Shown: positions 41,993-51,072, counted from the stretch's first letter. The stretch: 64,000 nt of DNA from a candidate division TA06 bacterium B3_TA06 (GCA_005223075.1 NJBO01000006.1:1-64000), one strand, 5' to 3'. Notes: a model not told the origin generated them from the sequence alone. Program-made: numbers and translations.

Positions 41993-42934
41993 CTAGGTTC
42001 TGCGCTTGCGCGAGGGCAGGATATTTTCCAACTCGATCACTAATGGAGCCACGATGAACGAGGAGGAGTAGGTTCCGATTACGACACCTATGGTCATGGT
42101 CATCGCGAATGGGAAGATCGCAGTACCCGACGCAAAGATCACTACAGCCACTGACACGAAGAGAGTGGTAAGCGAGGTAACGATGGTTCGGGAAAGGGCC
42201 ATGTTGATGCCTGAATCGATATTTTCGGTAAGCGTCGCGCCGCGACGGGTCTTTATAAGCTCCTGGATACGCTTGGAGATAACGATAGAGTCGTTCACCG
42301 AGTAACCTATGATGGTAAGTAAAGCGGCGATAACAGTGATGTCTATACGGATACCTGCAAGCGTGATTATTCCAAGGGTTATCCATATGTCGTGGAAGAC
42401 CGCGACTACAGTGCCGACGCCGAAGCGAAAGTCAATCCTAATCCAGATGTAGATAAGGATCAGAGCCAGCCCCAGAAGCAAGGCAAGTATAGCATCCCAC
42501 TGGAGTTCCTTGCCGAAGGCGGCAGATACCGTCTCCTCGCCGGTAAGCGTCACCTCAAGGCCAGGATATTTGGTCTCGAGTTTATCAATCACCCGCAGAC
42601 TGAAGCTTTTTTGTTCGTCTTTCTCTATCAGCAGGGTCTTCGGCGTGGTCTGGATCTGAAACGACGAGGTGCCTGTGCTCACATCCTGGATACGAAAGAT
42701 CTTGACATCGGTTTCTCCAAGCTCGGCAAGAGCGGATCGGATCTTCTCTGTGGTCATAGGGTCGGAGAAGGAAAGCCCTATCTTTGATCCACCCTCGAAA
42801 TCGATCCCGTAGTCAGGCCCGCCTTTCACGATAAGCAGGATAAGGGTAAGCACGATAAGTGCGCCGGAGGCGATGAAACCTATGTAACGAAGGCGGCTGA
42901 AGGGGATGTGTGTTTCTTTGAGTATCTGCAGCAT
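41993..42934 (-). CDS. secF: Protein translocase subunit SecF
   Basis: 313 residues. GGPDYGIDFEGGSKIGLSFS is the SecF D1 motif, followed by a periplasmic domain and five further helices with ITVIAALLTIIGYSVNDSIV and SRTIVTSLTTLFVSVAVVIF. With SecD it uses the proton or sodium gradient to pull exported proteins. The gap to secD is 8 bp. Confidence 0.96.
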   Translation of the reverse strand: MLQILKETHIPFSRLRYIGFIASGALIVLTLILLIVKGGPDYGIDFEGGSKIGLSFSDPMTTEKIRSALAELGETDVKIFRIQDVSTGTSSFQIQTTPKTLLIEKDEQKSFSLRVIDKLETKYPGLEVTLTGEETVSAAFGKELQWDAILALLLGLALILIYIWIRIDFRFGVGTVVAVFHDIWITLGIITLAGIRIDITVIAALLTIIGYSVNDSIVISKRIQELIKTRRGATLTENIDSGINMALSRTIVTSLTTLFVSVAVVIFASGTAIFPFAMTMTIGVVIGTYSSSFIVAPLVIELENILPSRKRRT

Positions 42935-42942
42935 CTCCTCTC

Positions 42943-44481
42943 CTAGATGTAGAGTTTTCGGTCAGGACGTTTGAACAGGTAGAGGTCGAAGAGGCCCTTG
43001 GAGAAGTAGATCGCGGTAACCATGTTTATAATCAATCCAACGATGAGTGTGATGGCGAATCCGCGCACCGGCCCGGAGTTGAAGACGGCAAGTATTATTG
43101 CTGCTATGATCGTCGTGATGTTGGCATCTATAATCACCCGCCAGGCTTTACTGTAACCCGTCTCAACAGCCGAACGTGGGAACTTGCCAGTCATTAACTC
43201 CTCCCGTATTCGTTCATAGATTAAGACGTTCGCGTCCACCGCCATACCGATGGTAAGGGCGATGGCTGCCAGACCAGGCAATGTAAGAGTGGCTCTGAAC
43301 CCGGCAAGGATAGCAAGTAGCCCGAAAAGGTTGAAGATAAGGGCCGCCACCGCTACAAGTCCTGAGCCGGTGTAGTAGATAATTATGAATAAAACGACTG
43401 CGGCCAAACCGATGATGATGGCTATAACGCCTGCACGGATGGAGTCGCGCCCTAAGGTAGGGCTAACCGTTCGCTCCTCGACGATGCGCAAAGGAACAGG
43501 CAGGGCACCGTGCCTGATGAGTATGGCCAGATCCCTCATCTCCTCTCCGGCCCTATCGTTACTCGTAATCGTGGCAGCCGAACCCGGTGGAATGCGTTCC
43601 TTTATTACCGGAGCAGACTTCACCACATCATCGAAAACGATCGCCAGACGTTCGCCGACGTTGTTGCCGGTCACATTGGCAAATCGCGCCTGGCCGCTGC
43701 GCTGAAGATCCATCTCAGTCATCCAGGTTCCCTGGTAGTTGGGGTCGTTGCCCTGGTAGGGCTTGGCTCTGGCGTCCTTGATGTCTGCACCGGTGATCTC
43801 GGCCCTCTTCTTTACCACGTAGACCCTGCGAATGGTTCGTCCCTCAACCTCCTCCTCATGGCCGAAAAGAATCTCAGCATCTGAGGGAACCACCGCACGG
43901 GTCTCATCAACAAGCTTCTTGAATGCCCAATACTTACGCTTCTCAACAGCGGCGTCGTTCCTGGCAGGAACAAGATACCCGCTGAACGGCCTTGCGCCTC
44001 CGAGCGAGTCCCCTGAAAGATGCACATCTATGTCGGAAAATATCTTCATGGTAGCTTCAGGGCTCGCAAGCAGCCTGAACTCAAGTAATCCTGTCTTTCC
44101 TATTACCTCAAGCGCTCTCTCCCTGTACGCGATCCCGGGAAGCTGGACCTGCATGCGGTTCTTTCCAACTCGCTGTATGTTAGGTTCGCTGACACCAAGG
44201 TCATCTACGCGATCCCTTATGATGCTTATGGCGTTGTCAGTGGCGCTCGCCACCTCTTGGGGGGAGAAATCTCTGCCAGAGGTATCCGCCTCAAGCACAA
44301 GGTGCATCCCACCCACAAGATCAAGCCCAAGGTGGAGCGCCCTCTTCTCGAGTGCCATACGCTCCTCTTCATCCAGATCGGTTGATACGAGCAGCCTGAG
44401 CGTAGGGTAAAGAAGAACACCGCCTATCACTAAAGCCAGTATGAAGAGAACCAACTTGATCCACAGACTTCGCTTCATCAA
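42943..44481 (-). CDS. secD: Protein translocase subunit SecD
   Basis: 512 residues. LGLDLVGGMHLVLEAD (D1), the P1 periplasmic domain with LQVQLPGI-type QVQLPGIAYRERALEVIGKT, and the membrane half with AIALTIGMAVDANVLIYERI and FITLIVG-type RGFAITLIVGLIINMVTAIY. GGAGG precedes the ATG. It is the second gene of a pdxJ-secD-secF-pgpA-cinA run. Confidence 0.96.
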   Translation of the reverse strand: MMKRSLWIKLVLFILALVIGGVLLYPTLRLLVSTDLDEEERMALEKRALHLGLDLVGGMHLVLEADTSGRDFSPQEVASATDNAISIIRDRVDDLGVSEPNIQRVGKNRMQVQLPGIAYRERALEVIGKTGLLEFRLLASPEATMKIFSDIDVHLSGDSLGGARPFSGYLVPARNDAAVEKRKYWAFKKLVDETRAVVPSDAEILFGHEEEVEGRTIRRVYVVKKRAEITGADIKDARAKPYQGNDPNYQGTWMTEMDLQRSGQARFANVTGNNVGERLAIVFDDVVKSAPVIKERIPPGSAATITSNDRAGEEMRDLAILIRHGALPVPLRIVEERTVSPTLGRDSIRAGVIAIIIGLAAVVLFIIIYYTGSGLVAVAALIFNLFGLLAILAGFRATLTLPGLAAIALTIGMAVDANVLIYERIREELMTGKFPRSAVETGYSKAWRVIIDANITTIIAAIILAVFNSGPVRGFAITLIVGLIINMVTAIYFSKGLFDLYLFKRPDRKLYI

Positions 44482-44515
44482 ACCTCCTTGAGGGGTTTGC
44501 CGGATTCTTCTCTCA

Positions 44516-45244
44516 TCAAACTTTCTTTCCCATAAGGTGCCCCATCTCTCTTACCGCCTGCCTAATACCTACCTTCAGTGCCCGCGCCACGATCGTAAAG
44601 CCTATTGAAGCGCCGACTATCTCTTCTATCTCCATGAGCGGCGCGATGTTATCGTAGTCGAGCGCGTGCCCGACGTGCGCTTCAATACCCAATGTGTTGG
44701 CGAACCCTGCCATCTTACGGAAAGACTCGATGAATTCAAGATAACTCCCAGAGCCGCTGGGATACGCTCGTGCGTAATGATCGGTGTTGAACTCGACCCT
44801 CTTGGCCCCGAGCTTTTGGGCAAGCTCTATCATCTCCTCGGCGGCCTCGATGAAGACCGAGAGACGGATACCTGCGCCGGTGATGCGTTCAGCATAGGGC
44901 TTGACATCCTTAAAGCGCGCCCGCAGATCAAGACCGCCCTGGGTAGTAACCTCTTCCGGACGTTCGGGAACCAGACTCACCTGGTGCGGCTTGATCTCAA
45001 GTGCGATCCGCGTCATCTCTTCAGTGGCGGCCATCTCCAGATTAAGCTCGCCGCTGATCGCCTCCTTTAGCCGACGGACGTCAGCCTCCTTTATATGCCG
45101 ACGGTCACAGCGCAGATGACAGGTTATACCGTCAGCCCCGCCTGTCTCGGCTTCCAAAGCAAACTCAACCGGGTCAGGAAAACGCTCGCGCCGAGCCTCG
45201 CGCAGGGTGGCGATATGATCCACGTTGACACTGAGCTCACGCAT
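44516..45244 (-). CDS. pdxJ: Pyridoxine 5'-phosphate synthase
   Basis: 242 residues from ATG 45244, where the conserved RELSVNVDHIATLREARRE begins. GGADGITCHLRCDRRHIKE, NLEMAATEEM, TTQGGLDL, RVEFNTDHYA and HAGHALDYDN-like EAHVGHALDYDN are PdxJ hallmarks. It condenses aminoacetone phosphate with deoxyxylulose phosphate to form PNP. A longer start at 45280 is the -35 box itself, so the gene is apparently leaderless with 7 nt from -10 to ATG. Confidence 0.95.
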   Translation of the reverse strand: MRELSVNVDHIATLREARRERFPDPVEFALEAETGGADGITCHLRCDRRHIKEADVRRLKEAISGELNLEMAATEEMTRIALEIKPHQVSLVPERPEEVTTQGGLDLRARFKDVKPYAERITGAGIRLSVFIEAAEEMIELAQKLGAKRVEFNTDHYARAYPSGSGSYLEFIESFRKMAGFANTLGIEAHVGHALDYDNIAPLMEIEEIVGASIGFTIVARALKVGIRQAVREMGHLMGKKV

Positions 45245-45251
45245 AAACGGA

Positions 45252-45280
45252 AGGATACTTGCAAAAAGGGAGTATGTCAA
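45252..45280 (-). promoter_or_regulatory. Leaderless-type promoter of pdxJ
   Basis: Minus strand: TTGACA (45280-45275), 17 bp, TATCCT (45257-45252), seven bases, ATG. Confidence 0.75.
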
Positions 45281-45356
45281 GATTTACGAAGTCCACCTAA
45301 ATACTGTAGAGGCCAAGAAGACTTGACGATCGCCCGAATTGGATTACCAGCCAGAC

Positions 45357-45512
45357 ATGCCCGAAAACGATCCTTGCAAAGCCAAGCGATTCTGGGAGGA
45401 GTGCTTTGCCAAAACCGAACCTGACATCAAGTTGCTTTTGGAGAGGAGTTTTTCTCCAATGATAACTCTCGTGCATACATCCTCAGACCGAAGGGGGAAG
45501 AATTCCCAATAG
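45357..45512 (+). pseudogene. Possible small gene, perhaps frameshifted, in a 670 bp gap
   Basis: ATG 45357 gives 51 residues (MPENDPCKAKRFWEECFAKT, then EPDIKLLLERSFSPM). At the TTTTT near 45445 the neighbouring frame continues as FSNDNSRAYILRPKGEEFPI and stops, which looks more protein-like, so one T may be missing. TTGACG lies 24 bp before the ATG with a poor -10. No family was recognised. Nothing else was seen in 45513-45889. Confidence 0.3.
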
Positions 45513-45889
45513 CGTAGTCCCCAACGCTTTCCAAGGTGTTGCACTTCATTATTGAACCCACGGACTCAAAAGATGGGCACGCAAAGAAAAAGATAAGCCG
45601 CCTAACGTCGCGGAGACGACTCCTATCTGCCCCGCATACTTAGAACGATGTTTTGACCCTAAACAAAGTTTCACCAAGAATCAACCCTCTTTATCCATCA
45701 TAAGCCGCAGCCTTAAAATCCCTGAGCCGAAAGACCCATACGGAGAGAATCGAGAGCGGATAGATAGAACACTCATGTATCCCCCTACTTAGATAACGAA
45801 TTCAATAGGACCCCTTCATCAAAGCGCCCCCTCCTTAAAAATACCCTTATAAGGTTTAATATCAGGGTAAACAAGTGGCTTCAATTTAC

Positions 45890-45917
45890 TTGACATGGAT
45901 GAGTTTTTCCCTATTGT
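45890..45917 (+). promoter_or_regulatory. Promoter of the second tldD-tldE pair
   Basis: TTGACA (45890-45895), 16 bp, TATTGT (45912-45917), then a leader with GCGAGG before ATG 45951. Confidence 0.65.
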
Positions 45918-45950
45918 GGTAGAATAATTGAGTTAAAAAAGCGAGGTCTT

Positions 45951-47333
45951 ATGCTTGACAAACTAGAGACAGCTATAGGTTCCTCCAAGGCTGACTACAC
46001 AGACATCCGATACGAGGAGAACCGGCGGGTTACAATAAGCTACGAGAACCGTGAGCTGCGCAGGCTTTCGACAACCACCAGCCGGGGTGGTCATGTGCGC
46101 TGCTACACCAAAGGCGGAAAGGCTATCCATTCGTTCTCTCGATTGGAAGATCTTGAGAAAGGAATAAAGCAATGTGCGGCTGACTCACAGATCGTAGGCT
46201 CGCACCGAAAAGCCAAGCTCTCCCTTGCCCCTACTGAGACTTTGCGCGGCCAGTTACTGCTTTCGCCTGAAAAGGATCCCCGCAAATGGCCTTTGGATGA
46301 AAAACACGAGTTACTCAAGCACTACCGCGATCTGCTTCTCTACATCCCAAAGGTGGTGGTTGTAGCAGGTGCCTACTCGGAGTGGTTCTCGCATCGCTGG
46401 TTCGTCTCATCTGAAGGCACCGCGATCGAGTACGATCTCCTGATCACCAACATCGGCTTCCAGATTACCGCAAGAGACGGCAATGTGGTAGAAAAAACCG
46501 CGTATTCTGTAGGTGGACGCGACGACTACTCCAACCTCCTCGACCGAGACGAGGAGTTCCTGGAGCGTGGCAGGATAGCGGTCGAGCTTACCACCGCAGA
46601 TCAACTGCCTGCAGGCAACTTCCCGGTGATCCTTGATTCTGATGAGGCAAGCGTCTTCATCCACGAGGCGTTCGGACATCTTTCAGAGGCGGACGGTCTT
46701 CAGGATAACCCCGCGTTTTTGGCCAAGCTCCAGATCGGCGCCGAGCTAGGCTCCGAGATTCTGAACGTAACGGACGACGGCACGATACTCACCGCGCCGG
46801 GCGGACATCTGGTTGACGATGAAGGAGTGCGGACCCGGCGCACCGAGCTCATAAAGAAAGGGGTGCTGGCAGGTCGCATGCACTCCCGCGAGACCGCCGC
46901 AGAGTTTTCCGAGGAGCTTTCAGGCAACATGAGGGCGGTCGGACCCAAGTTTACCCCAATCGTGCGCATGTCCAACATCTTTATCGAGAGGGGAACTTCC
47001 ACTTTTGAGGAGATGGTCTCTTCCATCGATCACGGCTACTACCTTGTAGGAGCCAAGGGTGGGCAGACCTCAGGTGATGCCTTCACCTTCGGCGCCCAGT
47101 ACGGATACGAGATAAAAGCTGGCAAGCTCGGCAGTCTCCTTCGCGACCTCAACATGTCAGGGGAGTTGTTTGAGACTTTGCAAAACATCTCCATGATCGG
47201 CGACGATTTAAGATTTGCAGAGCGCGGGGGCTGCGGCAAGGGCGGAGGCGGCCCCATGCAGCTTAATGCAAAATCAGGAAAGGGTGCTCCCCACATCAAG
47301 ATCAACAAGGTTACCCTCGGAGGTGCCAGATGA
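45951..47333 (+). CDS. tldD: TldD metalloprotease subunit, second copy
   Basis: 460 residues. IHEAFGHLSEADG (HExxxH) lies near residue 235 and APGGHLVDDEGVRTRRTELI and VGAKGGQTSGDAFTFGAQYG are family motifs. It overlaps the TldE-like partner by 4 nt. Sequence around the zinc site (HEAFGHLSEAD against HEAIGHTVEAD) and elsewhere differs enough from the copy at 13461-14840 that the two pairs probably act on different peptides. No peptide precursor gene is visible beside it. Confidence 0.92.
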   Translation: MLDKLETAIGSSKADYTDIRYEENRRVTISYENRELRRLSTTTSRGGHVRCYTKGGKAIHSFSRLEDLEKGIKQCAADSQIVGSHRKAKLSLAPTETLRGQLLLSPEKDPRKWPLDEKHELLKHYRDLLLYIPKVVVVAGAYSEWFSHRWFVSSEGTAIEYDLLITNIGFQITARDGNVVEKTAYSVGGRDDYSNLLDRDEEFLERGRIAVELTTADQLPAGNFPVILDSDEASVFIHEAFGHLSEADGLQDNPAFLAKLQIGAELGSEILNVTDDGTILTAPGGHLVDDEGVRTRRTELIKKGVLAGRMHSRETAAEFSEELSGNMRAVGPKFTPIVRMSNIFIERGTSTFEEMVSSIDHGYYLVGAKGGQTSGDAFTFGAQYGYEIKAGKLGSLLRDLNMSGELFETLQNISMIGDDLRFAERGGCGKGGGGPMQLNAKSGKGAPHIKINKVTLGGAR

Positions 47334-48634
47334 TAGATGAGGTGCTTAACGCGTCTATGGAGCTTTTCGACTCCTCGGAGATCTACCACAAGGAAAAGGC
47401 AGACACCAGTGTGCGCTACGGAAATTGGGATCTGAGAAACATCTCATCCAACCGGGTCTCAGGCGTGATGATGCGGGTAAAAAAACAAGGAAAGCTGGGT
47501 ATTGCCTCAGCCACCACACTGGACGATCCCAAAACCCTTCTTGAAGCGGCTCTGGATTCGGCAAAGCACGGCAATGAGATCCCCTACTCCTTCTCTCAGG
47601 CCACAGGGTTTCCCCAGGTTCAAAGTTACTCTCAAGAGGCCACGAATTACCCAACGGCAAGGATGATCGAGATGTGCGAGCGGGCAAAGGAAGAGGTGCG
47701 GGAGATTCTGCCCGACATCTCGCTGAACATCACGATGAGCAAGGAAGAAGAACACATACGTATAGCTACCTCCGGCGGCACGCGCGCAGAGCAACTCATC
47801 ACCAACGTGGATTTCACAATCTCCGCTCCTATCAAGGGCGCCGGCATATCAGTCTACCGCTTCAAATCGGAGGTCGCCCCATTTGAGTATCCCGCTGAAG
47901 TGGTCCGTGAGTTCATACGCCGCTACCGCTGGACAGAAAACGCAGTAACCCCTGCCACCAAACGCATGCCGGTCATCTGGGACCCTGTGGCCCTTTACAT
48001 GTTCGCCTTGGCCCTTTGCGCTGGAATCTCAGGCGAGGAGCTGGTCAAGAAGACCTCTCCCCTCATGGACAAACACGAAAACCAGATACTTTCGGATAAG
48101 ATCACCCTCGTAGACGATCCACATTCGCCTCGCGTAGGTGCCAGAGGTTTCGACGACGAAGGGGTTCCTACCGAGAAGCGAGCCCTTGTGGAGCGGGGCG
48201 TGCTGCGGAGCTTTCTCTTGGATCTTCGTACCGGTGCCAAGCTGGGAGCACGCTCCTCTGGCAACGGCTTCAAGCGTGCTCTATTTGGGGGCGGCACAAG
48301 CGCCATGCCCACCACATGGCCGGCAAACCTGTGGATCCAACCGGGTGATTCGTCGCTCGATGAGATGATTGATTCTTTAGATGAAGGCATCTTCCTCTCC
48401 GGCGGGATGGGATTCCATTCATCGAACTACACGCAAGGGCACATCGCGGTAAGGGCAATAGGTTTTGCGATCGCAAAAGGACGCATCACCGGGCGGCTTG
48501 AGAACACCATGCTCTCAGGAAACATCTACGAGGACTTCAAGCATGTGCGCGCTGTCTCCAAGGAGATAGAGCAAGGCTACGGCGGCTTCTACCCCTATCT
48601 GCTTGTAGATTCCATGCAGGTGGTAGGGAAGTAA
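47330..48634 (+). CDS. TldE/PmbA subunit, second copy
   Basis: 434 residues, start ATG overlapping the tldD stop. No HExxxH; SGVMMRVKKQGKLGIASATT near 40 and LSGNIYEDFKHVRAVSKE near the end are PmbA-like. It should form the TldD/TldE heterodimer with its upstream neighbour. An aromatic FLSGGMGFHSSNYTQGHIAV stretch replaces the usual GFY region. Confidence 0.88.
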   Translation: MIDEVLNASMELFDSSEIYHKEKADTSVRYGNWDLRNISSNRVSGVMMRVKKQGKLGIASATTLDDPKTLLEAALDSAKHGNEIPYSFSQATGFPQVQSYSQEATNYPTARMIEMCERAKEEVREILPDISLNITMSKEEEHIRIATSGGTRAEQLITNVDFTISAPIKGAGISVYRFKSEVAPFEYPAEVVREFIRRYRWTENAVTPATKRMPVIWDPVALYMFALALCAGISGEELVKKTSPLMDKHENQILSDKITLVDDPHSPRVGARGFDDEGVPTEKRALVERGVLRSFLLDLRTGAKLGARSSGNGFKRALFGGGTSAMPTTWPANLWIQPGDSSLDEMIDSLDEGIFLSGGMGFHSSNYTQGHIAVRAIGFAIAKGRITGRLENTMLSGNIYEDFKHVRAVSKEIEQGYGGFYPYLLVDSMQVVGK

Positions 48635-48646
48635 GGCTCACAGCTG

Positions 48647-49720
48647 TCAGCCCTGCGCCGTGCGCGGCTTTATCTCTAACCACAGGGAGACAAGTAGGGC
48701 ACCGAATCCGAAGACGAAGGCGGCGATCCTGAAGACCCACCCCACGTAAGGGATACGGAACAGCACCAGCGCGATGAAGGTACCCAGAAGCATGGAGATG
48801 ATGATGTGTGGTTCCTTGCCCTTCCTGGCCGCGGAAAGCAGCCAGCGTCCCATAGCCGTTCCTGCGTAAATTATTGAGAAAATGATACCTATCAAGTAGA
48901 AAGCACTGACAAACAGACCCGCACCTATTCCCACAACGGAGGCGAACAAGAGTATTACTATGAAAAGCACCAGCGGGAGCCCCAGAAGTGCTATGCCGCC
49001 GGTTAAGGCAGAAAGGCCGGGGTTGACCATCAGTCTGCCGGTAACGTTTTTGAAGTGGTGAGGAAGAACCAGTGAGATAAAGAGGCCTGCGCCGGCAAAG
49101 AAGAGGAAACCGATGATAGTCCCGATCAACCAGCGTCCAAAGGTACGCCTGGGCAGTTTCTTTTCCACTTCAGGTTTCTCTTTAGGCTCAGGAACAAACT
49201 CCCTGGCGCCACTTTTGAGCACGGCACCTTCCGCTATATGAAGCCTGCCCGCACTGTAGCGCAGGGTATCCTCGATAATCGCGCCATACTCTATGAATAT
49301 CTCCGCCCCTGAGAGCATCACCGGCCCCTTGACGTGTCCTCGAAGGAAGATCACCGCTCCCCCAGCCTCAAGCGAGTCGGTGAAGGTTCCGTCAAGCTGA
49401 AGACTTGCCCCGATGACATCAGCCTTACCTTTGATCTCACCTGAGATCTCCACCGCCGCTCCTGCAGCCATAAGGTTGCCTGCCACATCCGATAAGAGAC
49501 GCACATGCGCTCCTCCCAGGGTGGCATCTCCTGGAACGGGTGCCGCGACTTCAACAAAGGCACCTCCAGCAACCAGATCGTCTGAGATCTGCCGGGTTGA
49601 ATCAATGCGTACGGCTGCACCGATCAGCGCATTGTCGGAGGCAAACTCCCAGGGGTTGATCTCAACCGCGCCAAGACCGACCACAGAGAGAAGAACAACA
49701 AAGACTACATACTTTCTCAT
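48647..49720 (-). CDS. Polymer-forming (bactofilin-like) exported membrane protein
   Basis: 357 residues with a signal peptide (MRKYVVFVVLLSVVGLGAVE). Residues ~25-165 are short beta-helix repeats of the form G-D-A-x-x-G-G-A-x-V-x-L/I (LVAGGAFVEVAAPVPGDATL, VAGNLMAAGAAVEISGEIKG). A charged linker leads to four C-terminal membrane helices (about 195-345). This is the polymer-forming domain plus membrane anchor found in several phyla; it may scaffold the envelope. It converges with the second tldE, 12 bp away. Confidence 0.75.
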   Translation of the reverse strand: MRKYVVFVVLLSVVGLGAVEINPWEFASDNALIGAAVRIDSTRQISDDLVAGGAFVEVAAPVPGDATLGGAHVRLLSDVAGNLMAAGAAVEISGEIKGKADVIGASLQLDGTFTDSLEAGGAVIFLRGHVKGPVMLSGAEIFIEYGAIIEDTLRYSAGRLHIAEGAVLKSGAREFVPEPKEKPEVEKKLPRRTFGRWLIGTIIGFLFFAGAGLFISLVLPHHFKNVTGRLMVNPGLSALTGGIALLGLPLVLFIVILLFASVVGIGAGLFVSAFYLIGIIFSIIYAGTAMGRWLLSAARKGKEPHIIISMLLGTFIALVLFRIPYVGWVFRIAAFVFGFGALLVSLWLEIKPRTAQG

Positions 49721-49827
49721 GAACGCTCCTTTAGTTTCAGGTTTACTGGTAAAGACGCAGAGGGATAGGCTAAGGTTTCATAAAATTCTCCCTTTTGCTT
49801 TCGGAGAAAGGATCGGGGTTAGAAAGT

Positions 49828-49854
49828 TAGGGGCACGGCATGCCGTGCCCCTAC
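49828..49854. repeat. Palindromic repeat TAGGGGCACGGCATGCCGTG
   Basis: A perfect 27-bp palindrome-type unit, the same as 51152-51179. It lies in the gene-free gap 49721-50214. Confidence 0.8.
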
Positions 49855-49884
49855 ATCTTTTAGGGAAGATCACTGAAACCCTCA

Positions 49885-49987
49885 GTCATTGCGAGATTTT
49901 GCGAAGCAAAATCATGGCAATCTCATATGTGGCAGAATTCGAGAATTTACCACTAGTGTTTATCACCCTTCGGCGGCTCGCGATGAC
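49885..49987. mobile_element. MITE-like GTCATTGCGAG repeat, copy 2
   Basis: Ends GTCATTGCGAG and CTCGCGATGAC with GCGAAGCAAAATCATGGCAA inside, matching the element at 27297-27401 in length and ends. It carries no gene. Confidence 0.65.
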
Positions 49988-50103
49988 AGAAAAGGCAGAG
50001 GCAACGTATAATTATGCTTCACGCAGGCATATCCTTACAGGATGAGAGGTTGAGAGACAAAACCCGAAGGCCGGTCTTGGACCGGCCTCACAGATCCTTC
50101 AAT

Positions 50104-50199
50104 TGCGATCTTTCGTCCGTGGGACGAAAGGAGCATCTCTTGAGGTCACTTCTTACCGTTTTTTATATTGCGATCTTTTTGCGTTAGCAAAAAGGAGCA
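50104..50199 (-). repeat. 3' hairpin family copies C and D in tandem
   Basis: Copy C (50135-50104, minus): TGCTC, CTTTCGTCC, CAC, GGACGAAAG, ATCGCA. Copy D (50199-50169): TGCTC, CTTTTTGC, TAAC, GCAAAAAG, ATCGCA. Both lie just past the 3' end of the rubrerythrin gene. A GGCCGGTCTTGGACCGGCC hairpin is adjacent (about 50071-50089). Confidence 0.65.
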
Positions 50200-50214
50200 C
50201 TTGATTTGGGGTGT

Positions 50215-50700
50215 CTAAATACCGCGCTCCTTGCGCTTCTGGGTAAGATCGGTGATGTGCTTGCGTTCCTCATCTGCAATCGCTTCGATAAGCGGGTGAT
50301 CTTGTTTATTCACGAACCGCATCATCTCGTGGTAGAAGAGCAGAGAATCCTTCTCCAATCCTATAGCGGCATCGAATGCCGCGGCCTCGTCAGGTGCTTC
50401 TTTGGCTAACCGTGCTCCCATGTTCTCATCTGCAAAGACCTCTTTGGAGACCAGTGCCGCGAGGTAATCACGCGCCTCGTCCCAGTCGTAGGGAGCAACG
50501 TAGCCCTCTTTGGACAGCCTATCTCGCAGTTCCTTGAAACGCTCAAGATGAACATCTTCCTGATCGGCAAGATACTTGAAGAAGGTCCTCATATCAGCCT
50601 CGTTGGATTTTCTGGCAAGCTCTTCGTAGAACGCCTTGCCGTTGCGCTCGATCTGGATCGCCATCTCGCCTATCTCGTATCCTGAGAATTTAATGCCCAC
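50215..50700 (-). CDS. Rubrerythrin-like ferritin-family diiron protein
   Basis: 161 residues from GTG 50700 with AAAGGAGG 4 nt upstream. Two ExxH-containing helices, DQEDVHLERFKEL near 47-60 and DEERKHITDL near 143-152, plus Glu residues near 18 and 108, make the diiron site. The C-terminal rubredoxin domain of classical rubrerythrin is absent. The gene follows a desulforedoxin gene, which could supply electrons. A role in peroxide defence is inferred from the family. Confidence 0.85.
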   Translation of the reverse strand: MGIKFSGYEIGEMAIQIERNGKAFYEELARKSNEADMRTFFKYLADQEDVHLERFKELRDRLSKEGYVAPYDWDEARDYLAALVSKEVFADENMGARLAKEAPDEAAAFDAAIGLEKDSLLFYHEMMRFVNKQDHPLIEAIADEERKHITDLTQKRKERGI

Positions 50701-50834
50701 TTTGCCTCCTTTAATTTTCCTGCAAGTTTACTCCCGTTTCGTGACATCCAGCCGCAGTGTTACGGGTGTTATCTCCTTGTGCGCGGAGCGAAAGCTCCGA
50801 ATAATTATGAGAATGCCCCGAAGGGGTACGGGTG

Positions 50835-50957
50835 TTACGGGGCCTCCTTAGGTTCCATATCCTGGCCGCAGCAGACGAGCGTTCCGGCTCCCGCTTTGGT
50901 AACCTTCACTTCCTGTCCGCAGATGTTGCAGACGTAGATCTTTCCTTCCTCAGCCAT
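50835..50957 (-). CDS. Desulforedoxin-like small iron protein
   Basis: 40 residues; AAGGAGG lies 5 nt before the ATG. IYVCNICGQEVKV and TLVCCGQDM give C-x2-C and CC spaced exactly as in desulforedoxin (36 residues in Desulfovibrio) and the N-terminal domain of desulfoferrodoxin, which bind one Fe with four Cys. It is an electron carrier. It precedes rubrerythrin by 134 bp in the same direction, with no superoxide reductase domain nearby. Confidence 0.88.
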   Translation of the reverse strand: MAEEGKIYVCNICGQEVKVTKAGAGTLVCCGQDMEPKEAP

Positions 50958-51072
50958 TGGATCCTCCTTGTCTTTAATTCTAAGTTGCCTCGATTCTTAT
51001 CTTGCCTATAACCCGCTGGCGGGCGTAAGCTGGACGACTGTCCGGCGGAGGTCGTATGCTCTCCTTCAATTT

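Noticed and set aside
50958-51072. Riboswitch in the long desulforedoxin leader
   Set aside because: The leader is long, but I could not fold it into a recognised class; only short local hairpins are visible.
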